Source: Patagioenas fasciata (lineage: Eukaryota > Chordata > Aves > Columbiformes > Columbidae). From it: DNA of 64,000 nt. Shown one piece after another: positions 37,615 through 47,454 of the stretch. The notes beneath the pieces are model-generated. The model did not search any database and had not been told where the DNA came from. It was given only the letters and a program-made list of their open reading frames with translations. The stretch lies in assembly GCF_037038585.1 (NCBI RefSeq), contig NC_092526.1, positions 40,373,501 to 40,437,500 of the forward strand. Direction: 5' to 3'. The position numbers and the translations under genes were made by a program. The stretch's first letter is position 1, and every line of letters begins with the position of its first letter.

Positions 37615-38229
37615 ATGAGAAGAGATGAGATGAAGAGAAGAGAAAAGAAGAGAAGAGAAAAGAAGAGAAGAGAAAAGAAAAGAGAGGGAAGGGAAGGGAA
37701 GGGAAGGGAAGGGAAGGGAAGGGAAGGGAAGGGAAGGGAAGGGAAGGGAAGGGAAGGGAAGGGAAGGGAAGGGAAGGGAAGGGAAGGGAAGGGAAGGGAA
37801 GGGAAGGGAAGGGAAGGGAAGAGAAAGAAGGGAAGGGAAGGGAAGGGAAGGGAAGGGAAGGGAAGGGAAGGGAAGGGAAGGGAAGGGAAGGGAAGGGAAG
37901 GGAAGGGAAGGGAAGGGAAGGGAAGGGAAGGGAAGGGAAGGGAAGGGAAGGGAAGGGAAGGGAAGGGACGGGGAGAGGAGAGGAGAGGAGAGGAGAGGAG
38001 AGGAGAGGAGAGGAGAGGAGAGGAGAGGAGAGGAGAGGAGAGGAGAGGAGAGGAGAGGAGAGGAGAGGAGAGGAGAGGAGAGGAGAAGAGAAGAGAAGAG
38101 AAGAGAAGAGAAGAGAAGAGAAGAGAAGAGAAGAGAAGAGAAGAGAAGAGAAGAGAAGAGAAGAGAAGAGAAGAGAAGAGAAGAGAAGAGAAGAGAAGAG
38201 AAGAGAAGAGAAGAGAAGAGAAGAAGAGA
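37615..38229. repeat. Compound purine pentanucleotide array AAGAG / AAGGG / AGGAG / AAGAG
   Basis: Four blocks: AAGAG-type units (about 37615-37680), AAGGG units (about 37681-37968, broken near 37820 by GAGAAAGAAG), AGGAG units (about 37975-38084), then AAGAG units (to 38229). From 37632 to 38229 the plus strand is all purine except one C at 37969. Open frames through it on both strands are repeat artefacts. Confidence 0.97.
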
Positions 38230-38453
38230 TGATGAGATGCTTTTCTCACCATTGCTGCAGCTCAGGGTGGGAGTACTGGGGTCTGATGAGCTGGGACACC
38301 CACCAATGCCAAACTGAAAAGGCAGGGTCACCTTTAGCACAGGATTGAAAGCATTATGGGTCACTCTGAAGTAAACTGGGGTGATATCTACTCCAGAATT
38401 TCTCCTCGCTGAGCTTTTTAACACTTTCCAGCTCTTTGTACCTTCCTGTGATG

Positions 38454-38967
38454 TCACAGAATCCCAGAGTGTCAGGGGTTGGAAGGGACCTGGAAAGCTC
38501 ATCCAGTGCAATCCCCCCATGGAGCAGGAACACCCAGATGAGGTTCCACAGGAAGGTGTCCAGGTGGGTTTGAATGTCTGCAGAGAAGGAGACTCCACAA
38601 CCTCCCTGGGCAGCCTGGGCCAGGCTCTGCCACCCTCACCACGAACAAGTTTCTTCTCATCTTTCATTGGAACCTCCTGTGTTCCAGTTTGCACCCATTG
38701 CCCCTTGTCCTGTCACTGGTTGTCACTGAGAAGAGCCTGGCTCCATCCTCCTGACACTCCCCCTTTCCATATTGATCCCCATGAATGAGTCCCCCCTCAG
38801 TCTCCTCTTCTCCAGCTCCAGAGCCCCAGCTCCCTCAGCCTTTCCTCACACGGGAGATGCTCCACTCCCTTCAGCATCTTGGTGGCTGCGCTGGACTCTC
38901 TCCAGCAGTTCCCTGTCCTTCTGGAACTGAGGGGCCACAACTGGATACAATATTCCAGATGTGGTCC
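38454..38967 (-). mobile_element. CR1 LINE, young family, about 510 bp
   Basis: The 3' terminus is at the low end (TCACAGAATCCCAGAGTGTC). It reaches past GGATACAATATTCCAGATG before truncation. It lies 225 bp from the purine array. The open frame through it is an inactive piece of reverse-transcriptase tail read in the wrong frame. Confidence 0.92.
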
Positions 38968-40069
38968 CTGTGTGTTGTTTTCCCATCTCCCTCTATTTCC
39001 CCCATATCAGGTTTACTCATCCCCCTCCAGTTCCACCTGTCAGAGCTCCATGTGCTCCACAAGAACAGGCGCATTGTGGTCTCCGTGCTGTCTCCTCCCA
39101 GAGCTCCGTCTTGGATCACTGGAGGGCAACGGGCCCGGCAAAAACATCTGCACAGCTCTCTGTTCCAGAGCAGATCGTGGGACCCCACTGCAAACCTCGG
39201 GAGAACAAGCTGACAAATACCAGGGCTGGAAGTGGGTTCCCCCTGCAGTGTTGGAGAAGAGGGAAATTCAGAGTCATTAAATAGGAAAGGATCACCACGT
39301 GCCCTGGAATTTATGAGCGAACGCAGCAGGGAACACAGTGATTGTGCCTTCCCTTCCCCCACGCGATCACTGCAGCCCTTATTTCAGCGAGTGCCGCGCG
39401 GCGCACAGATATGTGACTCATTTCATAAGGCTTCTTGGTTTCTGCTGTGACAAGATTCAAGTGCCTGGAAAACTCCTGATTTTTTATTGCCCCCTTCAGA
39501 AAACAGCACGTCTCTTCATTTTCTTGTTGGTGCCCTCAGACTGTTCTGCTCAAGAACTTTCTTTCCCAGGACACTTTGTAGGATTTAAAGGACGGACAAA
39601 TAACCAGATTGCCTGGTATGTGCAGTCCATGACCTTCAACAGTGCAGTTACAATGAATACATTTTCTTATACCAACTTTTTGTGTCCTGAACATCGTTAG
39701 AAAGGCAAGTAGTGCTTGTTTAATGCTATTCTGAGCACTTCTGCAAACCATCCCTGTCCTCAGCATTACAGTAATGCAGGAAAACCCTATTATCCCAAAA
39801 GAAAACATCATTTTCATCTTCTAGTACACACTTTACTCAGGAAGAATAACTGAAGGGCTGAAAAAAAAGGGTTATATATTGCCCAGATCATCCTGTGCCC
39901 CATTGGCATCATGGCATATGACAGGTAGTTAAAGGGAAAAACCTCAGGAAACCCAAAGAGCTGAGGGTCATTTCGAGTGCTGTTGTCTGCTCAAGTGCAG
40001 CAAATTAACCAGCTGTTTATTCTGCCTGGCGTTTGGGAGAAAGGCTCTCCGGAGACTGAAGAACAAAGG

Positions 40070-40102
40070 CTATATATATATGTAAATATATATAATATAT
40101 AG
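40070..40102. repeat. AT-rich simple repeat
   Basis: TATATATATATG followed by TAAATATATATAATATATAG, an imperfect TA run of about 33 bp. Confidence 0.85.
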
Positions 40103-40999
40103 ACCTCTCTGTATGTAAGAATTACAGTTCACACTCTTAACTTCAGTAGGAGCATGTTTCCCAGCACCAGAAACATCCACGAGCTTTTTCACCCCTCTCT
40201 TCCTTATTCGCTGTTTTCCCTTCAAAGCCTGTAACCCCCATTAACAAAGGAATACAAATTCACTGCGACTGCCTCACTGCTGCTCCGTGCTTAATATTCC
40301 AGCTGGAAAGGCAGTGATTTTAACTTAGGAATAGGAGAAGAATGGCTTAGATTGCAGACTGGGTAAAGCCTCTCTGCCTGTGCTCCTCTGCTCCCATTTG
40401 GTGCCTGAAAACTCTCTCAGACTTCACAGGGGTAATTTCTGCTCCCGGTATCAAATCCTGCGGGGTTCAGCTCCTCAGGTTGTTGCCAAGTCACCAAACA
40501 CCCACGGGAGAGTCAGCTGAGATTTGGTCCAGGGGGGAAAAGGGAAAGAGGGGAGAGGGATTATGAAGGTAAATAACATCCCGCGTGTGAGAACTGGGGT
40601 CATTTTCATTTGCTTCTCATCAAATCACACTTATCTCACCTGTAGAGCTTCTCTGGCACTGTCTTGTTTTACTGAGGTTTTTGGTGGCCAAGTAGCATTG
40701 AAACTGGGAATACAGAGCAGAAACTGTGTATAAAAACCTCAAGCTGCAGCAGGTCGCTCTTTGTGCAAGGAGTCCCTTGAATCCCATAAAGAGGCCCATG
40801 GTGGGACATGGTGCTGGTTGCTCCAGGACACCCGTGTCGTGTTCTGCGGGGCGAAGGGCCGTGGCAGCCCTCCCACAGTCACAGGTGTCTCACACCGTGT
40901 CACCCGGTGGGGGGCTGTGTCTTTCACAATAACACAGAAAACCTGGCAGGAGTGTTCATGAAGACCTGCATTAGCCTCTCCTGCTGGTGCCCTGCAGCT

Positions 41000-41290
41000 T
41001 TTAATTAATCAGGTCCAATTATTCAGCCTATATCCATTTGAATAGCGGATAATACTGGGAGGAATTCACTTTGAATGGGATTTATGGCCCCCTTCCCTTA
41101 AGTCATTTTCAGATAAGAGATTATAAATGTTACAAAATCTGCACAGATCAGTGTGATCTGAGCAGCAATAATTGATTGCTGTTAATGCTGTGACGTATTT
41201 ATTCAGGGAAAAAAACACTGGAAATCGGGAGTCTTTTAATTTGCAGGGAAACAATCATTTTTAATTACTTTGCCTTTAATTCAGAGAACA
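41000..41290. promoter_or_regulatory. Candidate conserved non-coding block, homeodomain-rich
   Basis: TTAATTAA at 41001-41008, CCAATTATTCAG, TTTTAATTTG, CATTTTTAATTAC and CCTTTAATTC lie within 290 bp upstream of a young CR1. No coding frame of note. Motif density only. Confidence 0.2.
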
Positions 41291-41388
41291 AACACAGCTG
41301 TTGTTTGAGGCTCTTATTGTGATTACTGGGGATGGCGCTGCCCGCAGCCTCCAGCTTGGGCTGTTCTGCACAGACACCAGGAGTGAGT

Positions 41389-41951
41389 GTGGTCAGTAGG
41401 TCAGAGAGGTTCTCCTGCCCCTCTGCTCTGCCCTGGGGAGACCACACCTGGAATATTGTGTCCAGTTGTGGCCCCTCAGTTCCAGAAGGACAGGGAACTG
41501 CTGGAGAGAGTCCAGCGCAGCCACCAAGATGCTGAAGGGAGTGGAGCATCTCCCGTGTGAGGAAAGGCTGAGGGAGCTGGGGCTCTGGAGCTGGAGAAGA
41601 GGAGACTGAGGGGGGACTCATTCATGGGGATCAATATGGAAAGGGGAGTGTCAGGAGAATGGAGCCAGGCTCTTCTCAGTGACAACCAGTGATAGGACAA
41701 GGGGCAATGGGTGCAAACTGGAACACAGGAGGTTCCACTTAAATATGAGAAGAAATTTCTTCCTGGTGAGGGTGTCAGAGCCTGGCCCAGGCTGCCCAGG
41801 GAGGTTGTGGAGTCTCCTTCTCTGCAGACATTCAAACCCGCCTGGACACCTTCCTGTGGAACCTCAGCTGGGTGTTCCTGCTCCATGGGGGGATTGCACT
41901 GGATGAGCTTTCCAGGTCCCTTCGAACCCCTGACATTCTGGGATTCTGTGT
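41389..41951 (+). mobile_element. CR1 LINE, young family, about 560 bp
   Basis: Starts at GTGGTCAGTAGGTCAGAGAG and runs to the 3' terminus CATTCTGGGATTCTGTGTGA. It is the second longest young copy here. Its sequence includes the segment coding the end of the CR1 reverse-transcriptase ORF, but frames are interrupted. It is inverted relative to the copies at 38454 and 43937. Confidence 0.93.
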
Positions 41952-42229
41952 GACATTTCCAGGCTGGGTTGAACCCGTGTGCTGTGCCTTGTTTCAAACC
42001 TGCTCCTTCCCACCGTCTGCTTAATGTGTTCCCCGCTTGGCTCACACCCCGGAGTGAGCTGGGAACCAGTCAGCTGTGGGTTTGTGCTGCTGGAGGACCA
42101 GTTCTGATGGGCTGGGAAAGTTCCCAGAGCCTTTTGTCACCTCCTGCCTCCTCTGCCAGCTGCCAAAACGTGACACTCACCGGTGACAGTGAAGGTGTTG
42201 GGGCAGTGTCCCTTCTTGCATGGCTGATA

Positions 42230-42453
42230 GGGCCTCAAGTTGCGCCAGGGGAGGCTGAGGTTGGATGTGGGGAACAATTTCTTCCCCAAAGGGCTGTGGG
42301 GCATTGGAACAGGCTGCCCAGGGCAGTGCTGGAGTCACCATCCCTGGAGGGTTGGACAGACGGACATGAGGGTCTCAGCACATGGGGCAGTGCCAGGGGT
42401 GGGTTATGGTTGGACTCGGTGATCTTTCCAATGAAAATGACTCTGTGATTCTG
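42230..42453 (+). mobile_element. CR1 LINE, second family, 3' end
   Basis: Contains GGCCTCAAGTTGCGCCAGGG, CAATTTCTTCCCCAAAGGGC, GGCAGTGCTGGAGTCACC, and the 3' end ACTCTGTGATTCTGG. It is nearly identical over most of its length to the copy at 45681-45898 but clearly different from the dominant young family. Confidence 0.9.
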
Positions 42454-43936
42454 GCACTTTGAAACACAAGGGCTACTAAAGAATCATTTAAACACCGTGA
42501 CTGTCTTTTTGAAATGAGGTGGTATTTTTTTCCCTTTTATTCTCTTGATGGAAACATTAGTGACTGATGGGTTCAAATGAACTCTGCTGTGTAATCTGCT
42601 AATGTATTTACATCCCCTGGCAGCTGTCGGTTTGAAGAGGATGGAAATACCCCATCTTTCATTTGTCTGTCTGGGCTTCAGAGATTTTCTGCTGTCCCCC
42701 ATCCTCTGTAGCAGACAAAGTGGAACAAATGTCCTTGAGCCCTGATGATAACTTGCAAGGAGCAGAGGTGATGAGCAGCAAATAGTGTGATGAAAAGAGA
42801 CTTGAGGGGCCGAATAACAGTATATGTCCTATTTTGCTGCAGGACCTTGCTGTTTAAAGCAAACTCCAGGGTCTGGATGCAGTATTGTTCTACCTATGCA
42901 ACTGTTTTTGTTTTTTTTCCCCTCTGTGCTTAGTCTTCAGCAGCAGAGATCTCTCAGGTTTCAGAGCTGCTCTGTAATTAGAAAGAACAGCTTAAATCCT
43001 GACTTCAAACGAGAAGCCACCAATCTGCTGTGTAAACAGAGAGCTCCTGGGAGGGTCTTTAAAATGTGTTACACCCCTGGGGGGCAGGGGCCAGATCCTG
43101 GAGGGGCCAGAGCCCCCACACTGGGACACACAGGGGGAGCTGGAGCTGCCAGTGCCGCTGCACAGCACGGCCGTGCGGGGTTGAAGAGCACGGCTGTCCC
43201 TTCTCTAACGCCAGATTTCCTGCAGCCTCCAGAGGTTTTGTCTGCATCAGGAGGGAGCACAAATGGTTGTTGCCTCGATAGCTGAATTGCACAGCGCGTG
43301 GTCCTGGCCCCATCAGCTGCAAGGGTGGAGGAGGTTTAGAAAATAACAGAATAACTTGATCCAGTGTGGACAAAGTTCCTTCTTTATAATTTTTTTGAGT
43401 AGATTTGAGCTGGCATCTCAGGTGTCTGAGATAGATAATGCTCCATGCTGAACTGGCTCCGGGCTCCCCCAGCTCTGCCCGCCTTCCCAGGATGGGACTG
43501 CACCCCAAAACAGCTGCTGCCAACAGCTGGAATGCCGTGTGCCTCTGTACAGATGCAGAGCATGCTGGGCTGTGAAAGTGCCAGACCTTTGACAGAGGGT
43601 AAGGACATCTGCGCAGAACATCTATTGTCCCACTGCTACCTGCCTTGTCTGTGCTGACTGTTGTTAAGGGGATTTTAATGTTGGTATGAACAGGAATCTC
43701 TGGAATTCCCTGGTAAGCACACAAAGCCTACTTGTTCTAGAAATTGCCAGTAGAGCAAGACTAGCTGAGGTGCTGCTTAGTTTACAAGAGCTCGCGGAAA
43801 TCTTTGGCAGGCCAAGAATGAATGAGATCAATTCGTGCTGGCCTGAGCTCTCGGCAAAGACGAAGAAAGCTCCTGACAGCCTAAGAACTGACCAGGGAGC
43901 ATGTGGCTTCTTAGAGGCACCTTTATCCCTGCTTTA
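42454..43936. other. Non-coding DNA
   Basis: About 1.5 kb. A 221-codon minus-strand open frame (43059-43724) overlaps plus-strand frames in the same GC-rich patch and shows no domain. Nothing else recognised. Confidence 0.5.
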
Positions 43937-44328
43937 CAGAATCACCGAATCCCAGAATGTCAGGGGTTGGAAGGGACCTGGAAAGCTCATCCAGTGCAAT
44001 CCCCCCATGGAGCAGGAACACCCAGCTGAGGTTCCACAGGAAGGTGTCCAGGCGGGTTTGAATGTCTGCAGAGAAGGAGACTCCACAACCTCCCTGGGCA
44101 GCCTGGGCCAGGCTCTGCCACCCGCACCAGGAAGAAATTTCTTCTCATATTTAAGTGGAACCTCCTGTGTTCCAGTTTGCACCCATTGCCCCTTGTCCTA
44201 TCACTGGTTGTCACCGAGAAGAGCCTGGCTCCATCCTCCTGACACTTCCCCTTTCCATATTGATCCCCATGAATGAGTCACCCCTCAGTCTCCTCCAAGC
44301 TCCAGAGCCCTAGCTCCCTCAGCCTTTC
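43937..44328 (-). mobile_element. CR1 LINE, young family, about 390 bp
   Basis: The 3' terminus is at the low end (ATCACCGAATCCCAGAATGT). It is truncated after TCCCTCAGCCTTTCAGG. A small deletion removes part of the TCTCCTCTTCTCCAG stretch found in sister copies. It lies inverted relative to the copy at 41389. Confidence 0.92.
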
Positions 44329-44785
44329 AGGCAGCTTCTGCTGCCTTGTTCTGGCTTAAATTGTTCACAGAGAGCCATACTTAAGCATTGCAAGCCCACC
44401 TGTAAGGACTTCTGTCCTCACTTTTAAACGTCCCCGGTGTCCAGGTTCTGGCTGTGCAGGCAGGTCCTGCTCAGCCGATCCCGGGTGCAGGGAAGGCGCA
44501 GGGGCTGTGGGGGAAAAGCTGCCCACCGTAGCGAAATAATGGCGTGTTGTGCATATGATCCTTTGCCCTTTTGGCTGCCTAAGGAGCCTCCGTCAGCCCT
44601 GCCCCTCTGGGCCGGGGCTGGGAGCACACACTGGGCCCTCTGTTCATCGCTGGAATGAAATCCAGGCAGCCGCAGCACCTCCGACACAGCAGCCCCTCCG
44701 CCGCTGCAGTGAGCTGCGGGTTCCTCGACCGTAATGAGCTTGTTTTTCCATGAGGTTGCTGTAATAAGCTGTAATGGACAAAGAG
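44329..44785. other. Spacer between young and ancient CR1 copies
   Basis: About 450 bp of moderately GC-rich DNA with overlapping short frames on both strands. Nothing recognised. Confidence 0.5.
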
Positions 44786-45665
44786 CTGCAGGATGAGGAG
44801 TGAATGGGTGATAGAACGGCAGATGAAATTTCATGTTGATAAACGTAGATGTGGAGGAAAAAAAGAGATGCTAAGTGGATGTGTCTTTATGTTAGCTCTT
44901 ACCACCCAGAAGGGAGATCTGGAGCCATCCAGGGGAGGAAAATTGTGCAGCACCAGCCAAACTGGAGGTGGGGAAGGAGCGGTTGGGAAAGGAGCCGGCA
45001 GCAAAAACAGAAAGCATCATTATACTGCTGTATAAACCCATGACGCGTATGTGTCCTGGATGCTCGTGGTCCCCCAGAGAGGACGGTGGAAGAAGAAGCA
45101 GCGTGAGAGGGGCTTTGGCAATGGCAAGAGGCAGGGACAGGGCTGGGGTGGCCACGGGTGACATTGGGAAGAGCTGTGGGGAAGGAGGGACAGGCACAAC
45201 AGGTATGAGAGGAGTCACTCCCACATGGAGACTGACCCGGCTCCTCAGCTGGGAAAGGTGACAGCGGAGGGGGCTCCACCAGAGACCCACTGAGTTGCGA
45301 TGTGCCTGGAGATGTGAGGAAGGAATGATCCTTCACTCTTCGTCGCAGCGTGGGAACTGGGGCGCGGGAAACACAGTGACCGGGCAAAAGCTTTAAAGGA
45401 AAGTGAAAATAATAGCTTCTTCATCAAAACTGGAGCTCATTGCCACAAGACACAGGTCAGTGACACAGTTATAGATGAGCTCAAAGGGTTTGGAAAACTC
45501 GTGGACGTGAAGTCGAAAAAGGGATGCTGAACGCAAGGATGCAGATGCAACGTCCAGCTCAGAAAGTTTCTACACTCCAGATTGCAGGAAAGTAGGAAAA
45601 TCTCCATCCTGTTCCTCTCCTGTGTTTTGCTCTAAGCCGCCACATTGGCTACGACCAGATAGGAT
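44786..45665 (+). mobile_element. Ancient CR1-like LINE remnant, about 0.9 kb
   Basis: Strongly diverged, but the order of landmarks fits the 3' half of an ancient amniote CR1. A degraded reverse-transcriptase stretch reads RQMKFHVDK and later TTQKGDLE. Then come CATTATACTGCTGTATAAAC, GAGCTCATTGCCACAAGA, CCAGCTCAGAAAGTTTCTAC, and a final GGCTACGACCAGATAGGATG. The frame is broken throughout. The family match is from memory of consensus layout and needs a repeat-library search. It is much older than the other CR1 copies here. Confidence 0.6.
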
Positions 45666-45680
45666 GCACAAGATTTGAGA

Positions 45681-45898
45681 CTTCAGGGGGGTTTTGATTA
45701 GATACAAGGAACAATTTCTTCCCCAAAGGGCTGTGGGGCATTGGAACAGGCTGCCCAGGGCAGTGCTGGAGTCACTATCCCTGGAGGGTTGGACAGACGG
45801 ACATGAGGGTCTCAGGACATGGGGCAGTGCCAGGGGTGGGTTGCGGTTGGACTTGGTGATCTTCAGGGTCTTTTCCAACCAAATGATTCTGTGATTCC
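45681..45898 (+). mobile_element. CR1 LINE, second family, 3' end
   Basis: Same family as 42230-42453: shared GAACAATTTCTTCCCCAAAG, GGCAGTGCTGGAGTCAC and TGAGGGTCTCAG stretches. The 3' end is CAAATGATTCTGTGATTCC. It lies just beyond the 3' end of the ancient CR1 remnant. Confidence 0.9.
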
Positions 45899-46916
45899 AA
45901 GGCAGGTGCAGCAGAGGCTGCATTGCAGGTCTCACTGTGGCCAGACCAGCGCAGGCTCCACATGCTCCAGCAAGCGAGGCAACACTGAACAATCCATGTA
46001 CTCCTTCTTGTGACTGATGCTCTTTCATCGCAGTCCTACTCCAGCGAAGGTTTAGCTGTTAGGAGCGCGTGAGATTAATTCCTAACAAGGAATTGTCCAA
46101 CCGTTTCCTTTAGGGGAGCAGCCACAAGAAGCCAGACCTCTGTTCTGCATCGCTGACTGCTTTAGGTCATCCCCAGGGATGGAGTTCAAGCGAAACCTCT
46201 TGAACCCTCTTGAACTTTAAGGAAACTCATTGCTGGATTTTCCATCTGGGGGTGAGACTCCCAGAGCTGTGAGCAGAGGGGCCGTCTGGAGCCAGACCCA
46301 CGGCGGTAGCTCAGCTCTTCATCTCTGCTGTCTCACACAGAGAATTTACCGTCAGGTAAACTGCATTAAAAGGCTTCATTCTATGGGAGCGCTGTTTAGT
46401 CTGCCGAAGAGCGAGAGCAGGCCACCTTTTCTGCCTCTCCAGGACTTTCATCTCCCCTCTCTTTCAGGGAGAGTGGGTGTAATAAGATTCAAAGCTCTGC
46501 TGTGTAATTGTTGTGAAGTTTATATCCCATGATTCCTGTTTGTGAGCAGAAATAAATTAAGCACCTGGATCAGTCCTCTCTCTCCCCTCTCCCAAGCACC
46601 CAATATGATGAGAAAACTGCTGAGACACAACCACAATTAACGAGGGGGTCACGTTTAGTTCAGCACCATGGGCTGGTTAATTGCCTGATTCCATTACAGT
46701 TCCCCTTATCTGTGTGCCAACATTGCTTCTAACGAGCCGCTTGCTGGGTAATTAGTACTCTGCAGGGTTTGGATCCTGAAGCTGGTCAGCGGTCACCGCT
46801 CCCTTGGCTGGCAGGGCTGCTTCACCCCAGCCCCTCGCCAAGCCGGGCAGGGGACAGGAGGGGACACGGGGGAAAGGCAGCCTTTGGTTTGGGGAGAGAA
46901 CCTGGCCCTGCATTTC
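45899..46916. other. Non-coding DNA
   Basis: About 1 kb. A GC-richer patch at 46750-46900 precedes the next CR1. No exon or repeat recognised. Confidence 0.5.
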
Positions 46917-47454
46917 CCCCTCTCCTCTGCCCTGAGGAGACCACACCTGGAATATTGTGTCCAGTTGTGGCCCCTCAGTTCCAGAAGGACAGGGAACTGC
47001 TGGAGAGAGTCCAGCGCAGCCACCAAGGTGCTGAAGGGAGTGGAGCATCTCCCGTGTGAGGAAAGGCTGAGGGAGCTGGGGCTCTGGAGCTGGAGAAGAG
47101 GAGACTGAGGGGGGACTCATTCATGGGGATCAATATGGAAAGGGGGAGTGTCAGGAGGATGGAGCCAGGCTCTTCTCGGTGACAACCAGTGATAGGACAA
47201 GGGGCAATGGGTGCAAACTGGAACACAGGAGGTTCCAGTGAAAGATGAGAAGAAACTTGTTCCTGGTGAGGGTGGCAGAGCCTGGCCCAGGCTGCCCAGG
47301 GAGGTTGTGGAGTCTCCTTCTCTGCAGACATTCAAACCCGCCTGGACACCTTCCTGTGGAACCTCATCTGGGTGTTCCTGCTCCATGGGGGGATTGCACT
47401 GGATGAGCTTTCCAGGTCCCTTCCAACCCCTCACATTCTGGGATGCTGTGATTC
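46917..47454 (+). mobile_element. CR1 LINE, young family, about 540 bp
   Basis: Starts at CCCCTCTCCTCTGCCCTGAG and ends at the terminus ACATTCTGGGATGCTGTGAT. It is nearly identical to the copies at 41389 (same strand) and 38454 (opposite strand). Confidence 0.93.

Larger units (their letters stand above)
38968..41388. other. Non-coding DNA
   Basis: Contains an AT dinucleotide-like run (40070-40102) and an AT-rich TAAT block (41000-41290, separate entry). No exon recognised. Short overlapping open frames at 38.8-39.4 kb are chance frames partly inside CR1. Confidence 0.5.

Noticed and set aside
37567..38694. 375-codon minus-strand and 205-codon plus-strand frames (Ser/Leu/Pro/Phe and Lys/Arg/Glu rich)
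   Set aside because: They are translations of the purine pentanucleotide array, and the minus frame also enters a CR1 copy; no gene.
41476..42045. 189-codon minus frame and many similar frames recurring across the window
   Set aside because: They are wrong-strand or shifted translations of CR1 3' sequence; the same peptides recur at every CR1 copy.
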